Shown here: one piece after another, positions 34,973 to 44,238 of the stretch
Layout of the letters: each line of letters begins with the position of its first letter
Numbering within the stretch: the stretch's first letter is position 1
Assembly: GCA_029218405.1 (NCBI GenBank)
Contig: JAQXRG010000124.1
Location: forward strand, 1 to 64,000
Source of the DNA: Bacteroidales bacterium
Lineage (GTDB): Bacteria; Bacteroidota; Bacteroidia; Bacteroidales; Bacteroidaceae
Length of the DNA stretch: 64,000 nucleotides
Direction of reading: 5' to 3'
The notes under the pieces: model-generated
What the model saw: the letters and a program-made list of their open reading frames with translations, nothing else
What the model was told of the DNA's origin: nothing
Databases searched by the model: none
Translations under genes and position numbers: made by a program

Positions 34973-37117
34973 TTACTCCTTCTGTTTCTTCAGCGACTTG
35001 GGTGCGTCCAGCCCTCTGTTCTGCAACAAGTACTTGATGTCGGGGGTCTTGCCACGGAAATCCGTGTACATCTTCAGGGCATCGTTGATGCCGCCCGGCG
35101 ACAGGACGTGCTTGCGGAACTTCGCGGCCACTTCCTGGTTGAAGATGTCACCACTCTCGGTATAAGCACCGTAGGCGTCGCAGTCGAGCACTTCTGCCCA
35201 GATATAGCTGTAGTAACCGGCGGTATAGCCGCCTCCCATGGTATGGTTGAAGTAGGTGGTGCGGTAGCGCGAGGGAATCTGCTTCAGCAGGCCGCGCTTG
35301 CCCAGTACTTTTTCTTCGAACTTCATCACGTCAAGGTCGGCAGGCACTTCTTTCAGGGTGTGGAAATCCATGTCGAGCAACGAAGCGGCGAGGTATTCTA
35401 CAGTGGCGAATCCTTGTCCGTATTTGCCGCTCTTGTCCAGTTTCTCAATCAGGGAAGCGGGCATAACCTCGCCCGTCTTGTAGTGGCGGGCATATACTTT
35501 CAGCACTTCCGGCTCGAAGGCCCAATGTTCGTCCACCTGAGAAGGCAGCTCGACGAAGTCGCGGGGCACACCACTGACACCCGAGTAGTGAACATCGCGG
35601 AACAGGCCGTGCAGGCCGTGCCCGAACTCGTGGAATAAGGTGTTGGTCTCATCGGCACTCAGCAGGGCAGGCTCGCCAGCGGCTGGCTTGGTGAAGTTGC
35701 AGACAATCGTCACGATGGGCACCACCTTGTTCCCGTGCGCGTCGTAGTTTTGCGGACGGTAGCTGCCGCACCAGGCGCCTCCTCGCTTGCTTTCGCGCGG
35801 GAAGAAGTCGAAATAGACAATGCCAAGCAGCTTGCCGTCATTGTCCGTGCATTCGAATACCTGTGCGTCGGGATGTGGCTTGGGCATATAGCTCAAGGCA
35901 CGGAAATGAATGCCGTACAGGCGGTTGGCTACGTAGAACACACCGCCCAGCACGTTGTTCAGTTCCAGGTAAGGACGTACCTCATTCTCGTCGATGTTGA
36001 AGCGGGCCTTCTTGGCTTTTTCGAAGTAATAGCGCCAGTCCCAGCCTTGCGGATCGAACTTCTTGCCGTCCTTCTTGATTTCGGCCTTGATGTCTGCCAG
36101 CTCCTCTTTGGCCTTGGCCAGGGCAGGTGCCCACAGTTGGTCGAGCAGGTTGTAAACATTCTCTTCGTTCTGGGCCATACGGTCTTCGAGGGCCATGGAG
36201 GCATAATCGGGGAATCCCATCAGTTTCGCCTTCTCCAGCCGCGCGGCCACCAGGTCGCGTACTACCTGCTTGTTGTCGGCATCGTTGCCGTTGTTGCCCC
36301 GGTTGGTATAGGCCTTGAAGATGCGTTCACGCAGTTCCCGGTTGTCGGCATACTGCAGGAACGGCATGATGCTGGGGTTCTGCAGGGTGAAGACCCATTT
36401 GCCTTCCATCCCGTTCGCCTTCGCGGTTTCGGCGGCGCCTGCGACCAGAGAGGCGGGCAGTCCGGCAAGGTCGGCCTCATTGTCAATGACCAATTTGAAA
36501 GCGTTGGTCTCCTTCAGCATATTTTGTCCGAAGGTCAGCTGCAGCATGGATATCTGGCTGTTCAGTTCCCGCAGCTTCTGCTGGTCGGCTTCGCTCAGGT
36601 TCGCGCCGTTACGGGCAAAGCTCTTGTACGTGTTCTCCAGCAGCTTGCTGTCCTCGGCGTTGAGGTGCAGTTGCTCGCGTTGGTCATAGACGGCCTTCAC
36701 ACGGGCGAACAAACGAGTGTTCAGCGAGATGTCATCGCGGTGGGCGGAGAGCTTGGGGGTCATCTCCTTGCTCAATGCCTGCAGCTCAGCACTGGTATTG
36801 GCGCTGTTCAGTCCTCCGAATACCAGTTGTACACGACTCAGCAGTCGGCCGCATTGGTCGAGTGCCACGATGGTATTCTCGAAGGTGGGTGCCGCGGGGT
36901 TGTTGACGATGGCGTCAATTTCTTTTTTCTGTTCTTCCATTCCCTTCAGCATTCCTTCGCGGTAATCCTGAATGGTGATTTCCTCAAAGGGCGGTACACT
37001 GTACGGGGTTTTGTACTCCGTGAAGAAGGGGTTGACACGTGTCGCTGCCGGCTGGGCGAACAGGACCGTGGAGGCACTGAGTGCCGCTGTCATGAATAGG
37101 GTTCTTGTTACATTCAT
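34973..37117 (-). CDS. dcp: M3 family metallopeptidase (peptidyl-dipeptidase Dcp type)
   Basis: A zinc peptidase of the thimet oligopeptidase family, 714 residues. The zinc motif HEFGH is at residues 496-500 (FHEFGHGLHG), with the downstream glutamate in the SQVDEHWAFEP region. Unlike cytosolic enterobacterial Dcp, the protein begins with a likely signal peptide (MNVTRTLFMTAALSASTVLF then AQ), so it should act in the periplasm or on the surface, trimming peptides. It lies 30 nt downstream of rnc on the same strand, so read-through is possible, but function does not suggest a shared operon. Confidence 0.92.
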   Translation of the reverse strand: MNVTRTLFMTAALSASTVLFAQPAATRVNPFFTEYKTPYSVPPFEEITIQDYREGMLKGMEEQKKEIDAIVNNPAAPTFENTIVALDQCGRLLSRVQLVFGGLNSANTSAELQALSKEMTPKLSAHRDDISLNTRLFARVKAVYDQREQLHLNAEDSKLLENTYKSFARNGANLSEADQQKLRELNSQISMLQLTFGQNMLKETNAFKLVIDNEADLAGLPASLVAGAAETAKANGMEGKWVFTLQNPSIMPFLQYADNRELRERIFKAYTNRGNNGNDADNKQVVRDLVAARLEKAKLMGFPDYASMALEDRMAQNEENVYNLLDQLWAPALAKAKEELADIKAEIKKDGKKFDPQGWDWRYYFEKAKKARFNIDENEVRPYLELNNVLGGVFYVANRLYGIHFRALSYMPKPHPDAQVFECTDNDGKLLGIVYFDFFPRESKRGGAWCGSYRPQNYDAHGNKVVPIVTIVCNFTKPAAGEPALLSADETNTLFHEFGHGLHGLFRDVHYSGVSGVPRDFVELPSQVDEHWAFEPEVLKVYARHYKTGEVMPASLIEKLDKSGKYGQGFATVEYLAASLLDMDFHTLKEVPADLDVMKFEEKVLGKRGLLKQIPSRYRTTYFNHTMGGGYTAGYYSYIWAEVLDCDAYGAYTESGDIFNQEVAAKFRKHVLSPGGINDALKMYTDFRGKTPDIKYLLQNRGLDAPKSLKKQKE

Positions 37118-37147
37118 AGGTGGTTTAGATTCATTAATGATGGTTTC

Positions 37148-38119
37148 TTAGTTGGCAAAAGCCGCTTCTTCCGCTTCCGAGATGATACGTTCCATATCCT
37201 CGTAGTGCTGCGAAGCGGACAGGTCTTCCTCTGTGTCCTGCGTTGTCGCGGTGGGTTTCAGCTCTTGTCGTTTTACTTCCTGCAGCGTCTTGGCGATGGG
37301 CTTTGTCGCTTCGGCCGGCGGTTGTTCCGCAGGTGAAGCCGCCTGTTCCCGCTCTGCCTTGACCGCGAAAATAGCGTCGATGAATTTGGGGTCGTTCTTG
37401 ATTTTGGCCAGTGTCTCCCGGGCAGCCTCCTGTTGCGACTCTTTCTTGGAATAGCCTGTCCCGTGGCCGGCCGGTACGTCCTCCACCCGTATCACGGTGT
37501 CGAAAATCGGGTTCTGGTCTTCGTCCACCGACTGTCCTGTCAGCTCGAAGGTGACCTGGAACTTGTTCTTCTGGCTCCATTCAATCAGCTTCGACTTGAA
37601 ATTCACTTCCTTGCGTGACACCTTTTCCAGGTTCAGGTACGGGGCAATGATGCGTTCTTCCATGAATGTCATGCAAGCATCGTACCCACGGTCCAGGTAG
37701 ATGGCTCCTACCAACGCCTCGAACGCGTTGCCGCAGAGATAGCTGTTGTGTGAAGACTGGCGGGGCGCTGATTTAATCAGCTTGTCAAGGCCGATCTTGA
37801 CGGCGATATGGTTCAGCGTCTCACGCTGGACAATCTTCGAGCGGGTATTGGTCAGAAACCCCTCGCGTTTCCCCTCAAAGCGTTTGTAAACAATATCCGC
37901 CACGACCGCGTCCAGGATGGCATCGCCCAAGAACTCCAGCCGCTCGTTGTTCAGGGGACGTCCCTTTTCTGACTTGACAGCCGATGACTTGTGCAACAGG
38001 GCCTGCTGATAGACCTCAATATTGCGGGGATAGAACCCCAGTATCTTATAAAAACAAAGATAAGGCTCCTTATCCTTTCGGAAGAGGAGTCTTATCCTAT
38101 CAGTTATATTGTCAAACAC
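37148..38119 (-). CDS. rnc: Ribonuclease III with C-terminal extension
   Basis: Cleaves double-stranded RNA in rRNA and mRNA processing. The catalytic signature NNERLEFLGDAILD is at residues 57-70, with the second metal-site glutamate in GNAFEALVGAIYLD, and a double-stranded RNA-binding domain follows at about 172-245 (ending GTGYSKKESQQEAARETLAK). The protein is 323 residues against ~226 in E. coli: after the dsRBD a ~75-residue Ala/Pro/Glu-rich, probably disordered tail is added. The start is GTG, 3 nt after the fabF stop codon, giving the conserved acpP-fabF-rnc operon. Confidence 0.94.
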   Translation of the reverse strand: MFDNITDRIRLLFRKDKEPYLCFYKILGFYPRNIEVYQQALLHKSSAVKSEKGRPLNNERLEFLGDAILDAVVADIVYKRFEGKREGFLTNTRSKIVQRETLNHIAVKIGLDKLIKSAPRQSSHNSYLCGNAFEALVGAIYLDRGYDACMTFMEERIIAPYLNLEKVSRKEVNFKSKLIEWSQKNKFQVTFELTGQSVDEDQNPIFDTVIRVEDVPAGHGTGYSKKESQQEAARETLAKIKNDPKFIDAIFAVKAEREQAASPAEQPPAEATKPIAKTLQEVKRQELKPTATTQDTEEDLSASQHYEDMERIISEAEEAAFAN

Positions 38120-38122
38120 AGT

Positions 38123-39388
38123 TTATTCAGTGTATTTTTTAACGATTACACATGCATTATGCCCACCGAAACCAAATGTGTTGCTCAAGGCGGCGCGGAC
38201 CGTCCGCTGCTGTGCCTTGTTGAACGTGAAGTTCAGGTTGTAGTCGATGTTCTCATCGTTGTCCCCTTCTTCATGGTTGATAGTGGGTGGAACAATATCA
38301 TTCAATACAGACAGTGTGCAAGCAATGGCTTCAACAGCTCCCGTAGCTCCCAGCAGGTGGCCGGTCATTGACTTGGTGGAGCTGATGTTCAGACGATATG
38401 CATGTTCACCGAACACTTCCTTGATGGCCTTCACCTCGGAGATATCACCTACCGGAGTAGAAGTGCCGTGTACATTGATATAGTCAATGTCCTCGGGCTG
38501 CATGCCGGCATCCTCCAGGGCGTTCTGCATCACGAGCTTGGCTCCCAAGCCTTCCGGATGGGAAGCGGTGAGGTGGTGGGCGTCTGCCGACGCGCCGGTA
38601 CCTGCCAGTTCGGCGTAAATCTTCGCGCCGCGTGCCTTGGCATGCTCCAGCTCTTCCAGAATCAGACAGCCTGCGCCTTCGCCCATGATGAAGCCATCAC
38701 GGCTGGCACTGAACGGACGGGAAGCCCGCGTGGGGTCGTCATTACGGGTGGAAAGTGCGTGCATCGCATTGAAACCGCCTACGCCAGCAGGGAAAATCGC
38801 CGCTTCGGCACCTCCTGTGACAATCACGTTCGCCTTACCCAGACGGATATAGTTGAAAGCGTCACAGATAGCGTTGGACGAAGAGGCACAGGCTGAAGTC
38901 GTAGTGAAGTTCGGTCCATGGAAGCCATACTTGATGGAAATCTGACCTGAAGCGATATCAGCAATCATCTTCGGGATGAAGAACGGATTGAATTTCGGGC
39001 CGAGGGTGTCCTTGGTCTTCTCGTAACCAGCCACTTCTTCCTCGAAAGTGTGGATACCGCCGATACCTACACCCAAAATCACGCCGATACGGTTCAAGTC
39101 TTCTGTTTCGAGGTCCATGCCCGAGTCGTTCACGGCTTCCTGAGCGGCTACCATGGCGTATTGGGTGTACAAGTCCATCTTGCGGACTTCCTTGCGGTCA
39201 ATGAATTGAGCGGCATTGAAGTTCTTCAATTCACAAGCGAACTGTGTCTTGAACTTGGACGCGTCGAAATGAGTAATAGGCCCTGCCCCACTTACTCCGT
39301 TCACCAGGTTTTCCCAAAATTCAGGAACCGTGTTGCCGACCGGTGTAAGTGCGCCAAGACCTGTTACTACTACTCTTTTTAACTCCAT
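38123..39388 (-). CDS. fabF: Beta-ketoacyl-ACP synthase II
   Basis: Elongating condensing enzyme of fatty-acid synthesis. The 421-residue protein starts MELKRVVVTGLGALTPVGNT. The active-site cysteine is Cys167 in TTTSACASSSNAI; the two catalytic histidines are in NVHGTSTPVGD and NTFGFGGHNA. The ORF track starts three codons early. It lies 12 nt after acpP and 3 nt before rnc. Confidence 0.96.
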   Translation of the reverse strand: MELKRVVVTGLGALTPVGNTVPEFWENLVNGVSGAGPITHFDASKFKTQFACELKNFNAAQFIDRKEVRKMDLYTQYAMVAAQEAVNDSGMDLETEDLNRIGVILGVGIGGIHTFEEEVAGYEKTKDTLGPKFNPFFIPKMIADIASGQISIKYGFHGPNFTTTSACASSSNAICDAFNYIRLGKANVIVTGGAEAAIFPAGVGGFNAMHALSTRNDDPTRASRPFSASRDGFIMGEGAGCLILEELEHAKARGAKIYAELAGTGASADAHHLTASHPEGLGAKLVMQNALEDAGMQPEDIDYINVHGTSTPVGDISEVKAIKEVFGEHAYRLNISSTKSMTGHLLGATGAVEAIACTLSVLNDIVPPTINHEEGDNDENIDYNLNFTFNKAQQRTVRAALSNTFGFGGHNACVIVKKYTE

Positions 39389-39400
39389 AGGGGGCAATGC

Positions 39401-39637
39401 TTATTTTGCGTTAGCTTCGATATAAGCGATTGCGTCACCTACCGTCTGGATCTTTTCTGCCTGGTCGTCAGGAATAGAGATTCCGAATTCCTTTTCGAAT
39501 TCCATAATCAGTTCAACGGTATCCAAAGAGTCAGCACCCAGGTCGTTAGTGAAGCTAGCTGCCGGAGTAACTTCTGATTCTTCAACGCCCAGTTTGTCAA
39601 CGATAATCTTCTGTACTTTTGATGCGATTTCAGACAT
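39401..39637 (-). CDS. acpP: Acyl carrier protein
   Basis: A 78-residue acidic carrier protein; the phosphopantetheine site is Ser37 in [11 protein letters not shown]. It starts [18 protein letters not shown] at 39637; the ORF track extends three codons upstream. It is the first gene of acpP-fabF-rnc. The promoter has TTTG, 20 nt, TTCCTTTG. Confidence 0.97.
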   Translation of the reverse strand: MSEIASKVQKIIVDKLGVEESEVTPAASFTNDLGADSLDTVELIMEFEKEFGISIPDDQAEKIQTVGDAIAYIEANAK

Positions 39638-39686
39638 AATTTTCAAAATTTAGTTTATAAATAGAGTATTTTTGTTTTTTCCGCTG

Positions 39687-39694
39687 CAAAGGAA
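39687..39694 (-). promoter_or_regulatory. Promoter -7 box of acpP-fabF-rnc
   Basis: TTCCTTTG on the minus strand, one mismatch from TAnnTTTG, with TTTG (39718-39715) exactly 20 nt upstream. Confidence 0.55.
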
Positions 39695-39745
39695 CAACTA
39701 TTTCTGCTTTTATACAAATAATCGGGCAAATAAATGCATGTTCTT

Positions 39746-39770
39746 TGCACATTTTTAGCAATTATGTGCA
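39746..39770. promoter_or_regulatory. Dyad TGCACAT-N11-ATGTGCA upstream of acpP
   Basis: A perfect 7-bp inverted repeat with an 11-nt centre, about 27 bp upstream of the acpP -33 box and 45 bp beyond the pdxB stop codon. It has no T-run, so it looks more like an operator than a terminator. Confidence 0.4.
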
Positions 39771-39815
39771 TCAAAACGGCCGAAACGGGGCGAAAATGAC
39801 GGTCTCAGGACGGTT

Positions 39816-40829
39816 TCAGCACTCCCGGCGCAAGGGATAGTCTCCCCGCAATTGCTCGAACTGGTCGGGGCAGGCACGCAGCCTGTCGCAGTCACGACGG
39901 GGGTCGTAACTTTGCAATTGACGGGGGACGGCATCTTCGGAAAGGAAGGAGGGGGACACCTGCGGAAGCTCGATGCGGAAGTCGGTCCGTAGGCCGAAGT
40001 GACGGCAGAAAGCGTCCAGTACCATACGGGTGGCATTGGCCTTTCCGTCGGCGGAATAGCCGGCAATGTGCGGAGTCCCGATATAGACTTTGTCCAGCAG
40101 TTCCCGGCTGATGTTTGGTTCGTTCTCCCATACGTCCAGCACGGTGCCTGCCACTTTTCCCTGGTCGAGAGCGCCGAGCAGGGCGGCTGTGTCCACCACT
40201 TCTCCGCGGGCGGTATTGATTAGGTAAGGCCTGCGGCGCAGAGCGTCGAAGAAGGTGGTGTCTGCCAGGTGGAAGGTCGGATAGTCCCCTTCCTTCACCA
40301 AGGGGGTATGGATGGTCAGAACATCGCATTCATGGGCCAGTACGGGCAAGTCGGTAAAGCCCGGCTCGCCTTGGCAGGCTTTGGGAGGGTCGTTGCGGAG
40401 GACCCGCATCCCTAACCGCTCGGCCATGGCGGCTACGCGGCTGCCCACGTGTCCCACGCCAATCACACCCAGACAGGCTTTTGACAGGGTGATGCCCTTT
40501 TCCTGTTGCAGCAGTAGCAGGACAGAGTGCAGGTATTGTTCGACAGCGCCAGCGTTGCATCCCGGACAGTTGCTCCACGCAATGCCGGCTTTCTGGCAGT
40601 AGTCGGTATCGATATGGTCGAAACCGATGGTAGCCGTCCCGATGAAGCGCACCCGGCTGCCTTCCAGCAAGGAGCGGTCGCATCGCGTCCGCGTGCGGAT
40701 GAGAAGGGCATCGGCATCCTGAACGACATCGCGGGTGATGGACTTGCCTGGCAAGTACACGACTTCGTCTGCCAGCGTTTCGATCGCCTCTTTCAGATAG
40801 GGAATCTTGTTGTCAACGATTACTTTCAT
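39816..40829 (-). CDS. pdxB: Erythronate-4-phosphate dehydrogenase
   Basis: NAD-dependent oxidation of 4-phosphoerythronate in the DXP-dependent vitamin B6 pathway. The 337-residue D-2-hydroxyacid dehydrogenase has the N-terminal MKVIVDNKIPYLKEAIE and YLPGKSITRDVVQDADALL, the Rossmann motif GVIGVGHVGSRVA near residue 120, the catalytic arginine in NTARGEVVD and the histidine in IGTPHIAGYSADGK. The C-terminal dimerisation domain is shorter than in E. coli (378 residues), as is common in Bacteroides. pdxJ is at 21.2 kb. It is divergent from the glycan cluster. Confidence 0.94.
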   Translation of the reverse strand: MKVIVDNKIPYLKEAIETLADEVVYLPGKSITRDVVQDADALLIRTRTRCDRSLLEGSRVRFIGTATIGFDHIDTDYCQKAGIAWSNCPGCNAGAVEQYLHSVLLLLQQEKGITLSKACLGVIGVGHVGSRVAAMAERLGMRVLRNDPPKACQGEPGFTDLPVLAHECDVLTIHTPLVKEGDYPTFHLADTTFFDALRRRPYLINTARGEVVDTAALLGALDQGKVAGTVLDVWENEPNISRELLDKVYIGTPHIAGYSADGKANATRMVLDAFCRHFGLRTDFRIELPQVSPSFLSEDAVPRQLQSYDPRRDCDRLRACPDQFEQLRGDYPLRREC

Positions 40830-40903
40830 GGCTTTTTTCTGTTATGTGCGTGCAAAGTTACGATTTTTATGACAGATTAATTGGCCAAACGGAAATCTTT
40901 GTA

Positions 40904-40911
40904 TAGTTTTG
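40904..40911 (+). promoter_or_regulatory. Promoter -7 box of the glycan cluster
   Basis: TAGTTTTG with TTG 20 nt upstream, 57 nt before the first gene. Confidence 0.5.
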
Positions 40912-40967
40912 GGCAATAATATAGAATAAGTAACGATAAACAACGTTGAGAAGCAATTTCGAGAACC

Positions 40968-41684
40968 ATGAATAGTCTGCATATCATAACTCCCGTGAAA
41001 GACTCCATTGACTTCACGATCGAGACGGCGAAGGCGATTCTTTCGTCGGACCTGAGCGTGCCTTTCACCTATACCATCTATAACGACTTCAGTACGCCTG
41101 AGAATACCCGCCGTCTGGAAGAAGCCTCCCGGCTGCTGGGGTTCCGGCTGGTCCACCTTGCCGACCTGACCGACCATCCGTCGCCCAATTACCTGTTGGT
41201 GCTGAAGAAGACACGGCGGGAGGCCATCGAGGCAAATGCCGGACTCTTGATTGTGGAGTCCGATGTGGTCGTGCGGAAGAATACCCTCCAGGACCTGTAC
41301 GACGGGGCGCTGGCCCGTACCGACTGTGCCATTGCGGCAGCGGTGACCGTGGATGAGAAAGGGGAGGTGAACTATCCTTACCTGCATGCCAAAGGACACG
41401 AGGGACGGGTGTATCCCGAAAAGAAGCATTGCAGCTTCTGCTGTTCGCTGCTCACCCCCGGTTTTCTCCGGGCGTTTGATTTCGAGGAACTGGACGCTTC
41501 CAAGAACTGGTTTGATGTCACCATCTCGCACGAAGCGTTGAAGAAAGGATTCCGCAACTACCTGTTCACCACCTTGCCTGTCTGGCACCGTCCGCATGGC
41601 AGCCGTCCGTGGAAGCAGCTGAAGTACACGAATCCCTTGAAATATTATTGGCTGAAGTTCACCAAAGGACTGGATAAAATCTGA
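40968..41684 (+). CDS. Glycosyltransferase family 2 protein
   Basis: A 238-residue GT-A type enzyme, starting MNSLHIITPVKDSIDFT. The donor-binding region includes YNDFSTPENTRRLEE and the acidic LLIVESDVVVRKNTL, in place of a strict DxD. It lacks membrane helices, so it should work on the cytosolic side. First gene of a five-gene unit (glycosyltransferase, lipopolysaccharide-type kinase, three further glycosyltransferases) that most likely builds part of the lipopolysaccharide or another surface glycan. It overlaps the next gene by 1 nt. Sugar specificity is unknown. Confidence 0.85.
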   Translation: MNSLHIITPVKDSIDFTIETAKAILSSDLSVPFTYTIYNDFSTPENTRRLEEASRLLGFRLVHLADLTDHPSPNYLLVLKKTRREAIEANAGLLIVESDVVVRKNTLQDLYDGALARTDCAIAAAVTVDEKGEVNYPYLHAKGHEGRVYPEKKHCSFCCSLLTPGFLRAFDFEELDASKNWFDVTISHEALKKGFRNYLFTTLPVWHRPHGSRPWKQLKYTNPLKYYWLKFTKGLDKI

Positions 41685-42436
41685 TGACGATGGGAAGCGT
41701 ATGGAACCATTGCACCTTGGTGCTGCATCCCTCGTTTCAGGGGTTGGAAGCGTTCATGCAAAGTCTGCCGGAACGTTTCGAGCGAGGCGAGGGTATCTTG
41801 ATTCATGACGGCCGTAACCAGTTGCGCCGCATCCCTTATCAAGGGACAGAATATGTCGTAAAATCGTTCCGCCGGCCGATTTTCATCAACCGGTGGGTCT
41901 ATGGCACTCTGCGTCCCTCAAAAGCGTTGCGGTCGTATCAGAACGCATTGGCGTTGCAGCGTATCGGGGTGGGGACTCCACAGCCGGTAGGCTATATGAA
42001 CCTGCGGAGTGGCGTGTTGTTTGACCGTAGTTATTTTGTGACCGTTGCGTCTGCCTGCCCGTACCGGTACGAGGACCTGTTCACACAGGAGTTTCTCTAT
42101 CAGGAAGAGGTGCTTCGTGCCATTGCCCGTACGACGGCCCGTTTGCACGAGCACGGTATGGCGCACAAGGATTACGGACGTGCCAATATCCTCTTCCGGC
42201 AGTTGCCGGACGGGCCTGTCCAGATAGAGATTGTTGACCTGAACCGCATGGCATTGGGGCCGCTCGATGTCAAGGCGGGTTGCAAGAACTTCGAGCGCCT
42301 GCCTGCTACTCCTGAGATGCACCGTGTGCTGGCCGATGAGTACGCCAAGGCCCGGGGATTCGACGCGCGGCAATGCTATGAACTGATGCAGGCCTACCGT
42401 AGTGTGCAGCCTGGAAAGATTGATAACCTTTATTGA
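41684..42436 (+). CDS. Lipopolysaccharide (Kdo/heptose) kinase-like protein
   Basis: A 250-residue protein of the InaA/WaaP/KdkA kinase group with a eukaryotic-like kinase fold. Expected residues are present: the ATP-site lysine Lys60 in YVVKSFRRP, the catalytic loop HGMAHKDYGRANIL with Asp163 and Asn168, and the metal-binding Asp185 in IVDLNRM. In this group the substrate is a lipopolysaccharide core sugar such as Kdo, phosphorylated on the cytosolic side. Its place inside a glycosyltransferase run, overlapping the first gene by one base, supports a lipooligosaccharide-core role for the cluster. The exact sugar is not known. Confidence 0.85.
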   Translation: MTMGSVWNHCTLVLHPSFQGLEAFMQSLPERFERGEGILIHDGRNQLRRIPYQGTEYVVKSFRRPIFINRWVYGTLRPSKALRSYQNALALQRIGVGTPQPVGYMNLRSGVLFDRSYFVTVASACPYRYEDLFTQEFLYQEEVLRAIARTTARLHEHGMAHKDYGRANILFRQLPDGPVQIEIVDLNRMALGPLDVKAGCKNFERLPATPEMHRVLADEYAKARGFDARQCYELMQAYRSVQPGKIDNLY

Positions 42437-42445
42437 GTGTGCTGT

Positions 42446-43381
42446 ATGGGAAAAAAGAAGATTATCGCCGTGGTGGTCACCTACAACCGTCTGCCTTTGT
42501 TGCAACGGAACATCGAGTGCTTGCGGAAGAACCGCCCGGTGGACCGTATTCTGGTCATTAATAATGGCAGTACCGATGGTACCGCCGAATGGTTGGCCGG
42601 ACAGGATTCGGCTGCCTTGACAGTCATTACCCAACCCAATGTGGGGGGATCCGGCGGCTTTTATCGGGGCATCCAGGAAGCTTGCCGGCTGGGGGCTGAC
42701 TGGATATGGTGCATGGACGATGATGTGTTTCCCCGCCCGGACTGCTTAGAGTGTCTGCTCCCTTACACGGAACACCCGGAGGTGGGCATTTTGGCTCCCC
42801 GCCGGCTGATGGAAGGGCAGGTATATACGAACGATTTCCTGGACTATGATTTCCGTCATCCGTTCTCGTCGTTGTACAAAGGCAAACTGAAGAAACGGCC
42901 TGTGACAGCTCCGGTAGAAATAGCGGGTACGGCCTTCGAAGGCCCGTTCATCCGCCGCGATGTGGTGGAGGATATCGGGTTGCCCAACAAGGAGCTGTTC
43001 ATTTTTTGCGATGATACCGACTATTGCATCCGTACCCGCAGGGCAGGCTATAAGATAGTGTATGTGCCCGATGCCCTGATGGACAAAGAGAAGTTCTTCT
43101 CTTCGGACACCTGGGCGGAACGGAACCGGAAGAAGAAGTGGAAGCGTTACTACCAAGTGCGCAACTCCACCTACCTGAACCATAGGTATGGAGAGAACTG
43201 GCCGGTGCGTCATCTGCGGGGCTTCGTCGGGGTCATGGGGTACATCCTGACGGCCGCTGTTACCGCTCCTTTCGCTGACGCTTACCGTTGGGGAGACATT
43301 CCAAAGCTGTGGAAGGCCTATCGGGACGGTATCCACGAACGGCTGGGGAAAATGGATGAATGGAACACCAAAAAGAGTTGA
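42446..43381 (+). CDS. Glycosyltransferase family 2 protein (galactofuranosyltransferase-like)
   Basis: A 311-residue GT-A enzyme beginning MGKKKIIAVVVTYNRLPLLQ, with the nucleotide-binding VINNGSTDGT, the NVGGSGGFYRG segment and the metal-binding CMDDDVFP, a combination typical of GlfT2-like galactofuranosyltransferases; FIFCDDTDYCIRTRRAGYK is the acceptor-side ED-type motif. The ORF track begins three codons early. It lies 9 nt after the kinase gene and 3 nt before the fucosyltransferase-like gene. Confidence 0.87.
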   Translation: MGKKKIIAVVVTYNRLPLLQRNIECLRKNRPVDRILVINNGSTDGTAEWLAGQDSAALTVITQPNVGGSGGFYRGIQEACRLGADWIWCMDDDVFPRPDCLECLLPYTEHPEVGILAPRRLMEGQVYTNDFLDYDFRHPFSSLYKGKLKKRPVTAPVEIAGTAFEGPFIRRDVVEDIGLPNKELFIFCDDTDYCIRTRRAGYKIVYVPDALMDKEKFFSSDTWAERNRKKKWKRYYQVRNSTYLNHRYGENWPVRHLRGFVGVMGYILTAAVTAPFADAYRWGDIPKLWKAYRDGIHERLGKMDEWNTKKS

Positions 43382-43384
43382 GTC

Positions 43385-44227
43385 ATGAGATTGATTAAAG
43401 TAACAGGAGGACTGGGCAACCAGATGTTCATTTATGCCATGTACCTCCGCATGAAGAAACGTTTTCCCGATACACGGTTGGACTTGTCGGACATGATGCA
43501 CTACAACGTGCATTACGGGTACGAGATGCACCGGGTGTTCGGTCTCCCGAAGATAGAGTTCTGCCTGCCGCAGCCGCTCAAGAAAGTGTTGGAGTTCCTG
43601 TTCTTCCGCACCATCATCGAGCGGAAGCAGAAAGGTTCCTTGCTTCCGTACACCCGTCGCTACAGATGGCCTTTCGTTTATTTCAAGGGCTTCTACCAGT
43701 CCGAGAAGTATTTTGACGACATCCGTGACGAAGTGCGTCGCGCGTTTACGTTCCGTCTGGACGCGGCTGGCCCGAAGACGGTGTCCCTGCTGCGTGTCAT
43801 GGACGCGGACGATTGTTCCGTGTCGTTGCATGTCCGTCGGGGGGACTACCTGTCGCCCCAGCATTGGGAAGCCATCGGTTGCATTTGTCAGTTGCCGTAT
43901 TATCAGAACGCGTTGCGGAAGCTGGAGGAGCAAGTCCCGTCGCCGCATTATTATGTCTTCTCGGACGACCTGGAGTGGGTGAGGCAGCAGCTTCCTTTGC
44001 CCGGTGCTGTCTATGTGGACTGGAATACGGGAGAGGACAGCTGGCAGGACATGCTGCTGATGAGCCATTGTCGTCATCACATCATCTGCAACAGTACGTT
44101 CAGCTGGTGGGGCGCCTGGCTGGGCAACCATCCGGACAAGGTGGTGGTGGCTCCCGAACAGTGGACCCGTCATGAGGACAGCCGCGTGATTCTTCCTCCC
44201 GAATGGTTGAGAGTTCCTATCCGATAA
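43385..44227 (+). CDS. Alpha-1,2-fucosyltransferase-like protein (GT11)
   Basis: A 280-residue GT11 family enzyme. It has the N-terminal GGLGNQMF (residues 8-15), the donor-binding HVRRGDY (149-155), the SDDLEWV segment and the C-terminal NSTFSWWGAWLG motif, all hallmarks of bacterial alpha-1,2-fucosyltransferases. GDP-fucose is the expected donor. If active it would cap the glycan made by this cluster with alpha-1,2-fucose, similar to host blood-group H structures. Acceptor not determined. Confidence 0.9.
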   Translation: MRLIKVTGGLGNQMFIYAMYLRMKKRFPDTRLDLSDMMHYNVHYGYEMHRVFGLPKIEFCLPQPLKKVLEFLFFRTIIERKQKGSLLPYTRRYRWPFVYFKGFYQSEKYFDDIRDEVRRAFTFRLDAAGPKTVSLLRVMDADDCSVSLHVRRGDYLSPQHWEAIGCICQLPYYQNALRKLEEQVPSPHYYVFSDDLEWVRQQLPLPGAVYVDWNTGEDSWQDMLLMSHCRHHIICNSTFSWWGAWLGNHPDKVVVAPEQWTRHEDSRVILPPEWLRVPIR

Positions 44228-44238
44228 TTTGTAAGTAT

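Noticed and set aside
35735-37099. 454-residue plus-strand ORF over the M3 peptidase
   Set aside because: Shadow ORF; the minus-strand frame has the HEFGH zinc motif and a signal peptide.
42746-44173. 475-residue minus-strand ORF across two glycosyltransferase genes
   Set aside because: Spans two well-supported plus-strand genes; no domain recognised.
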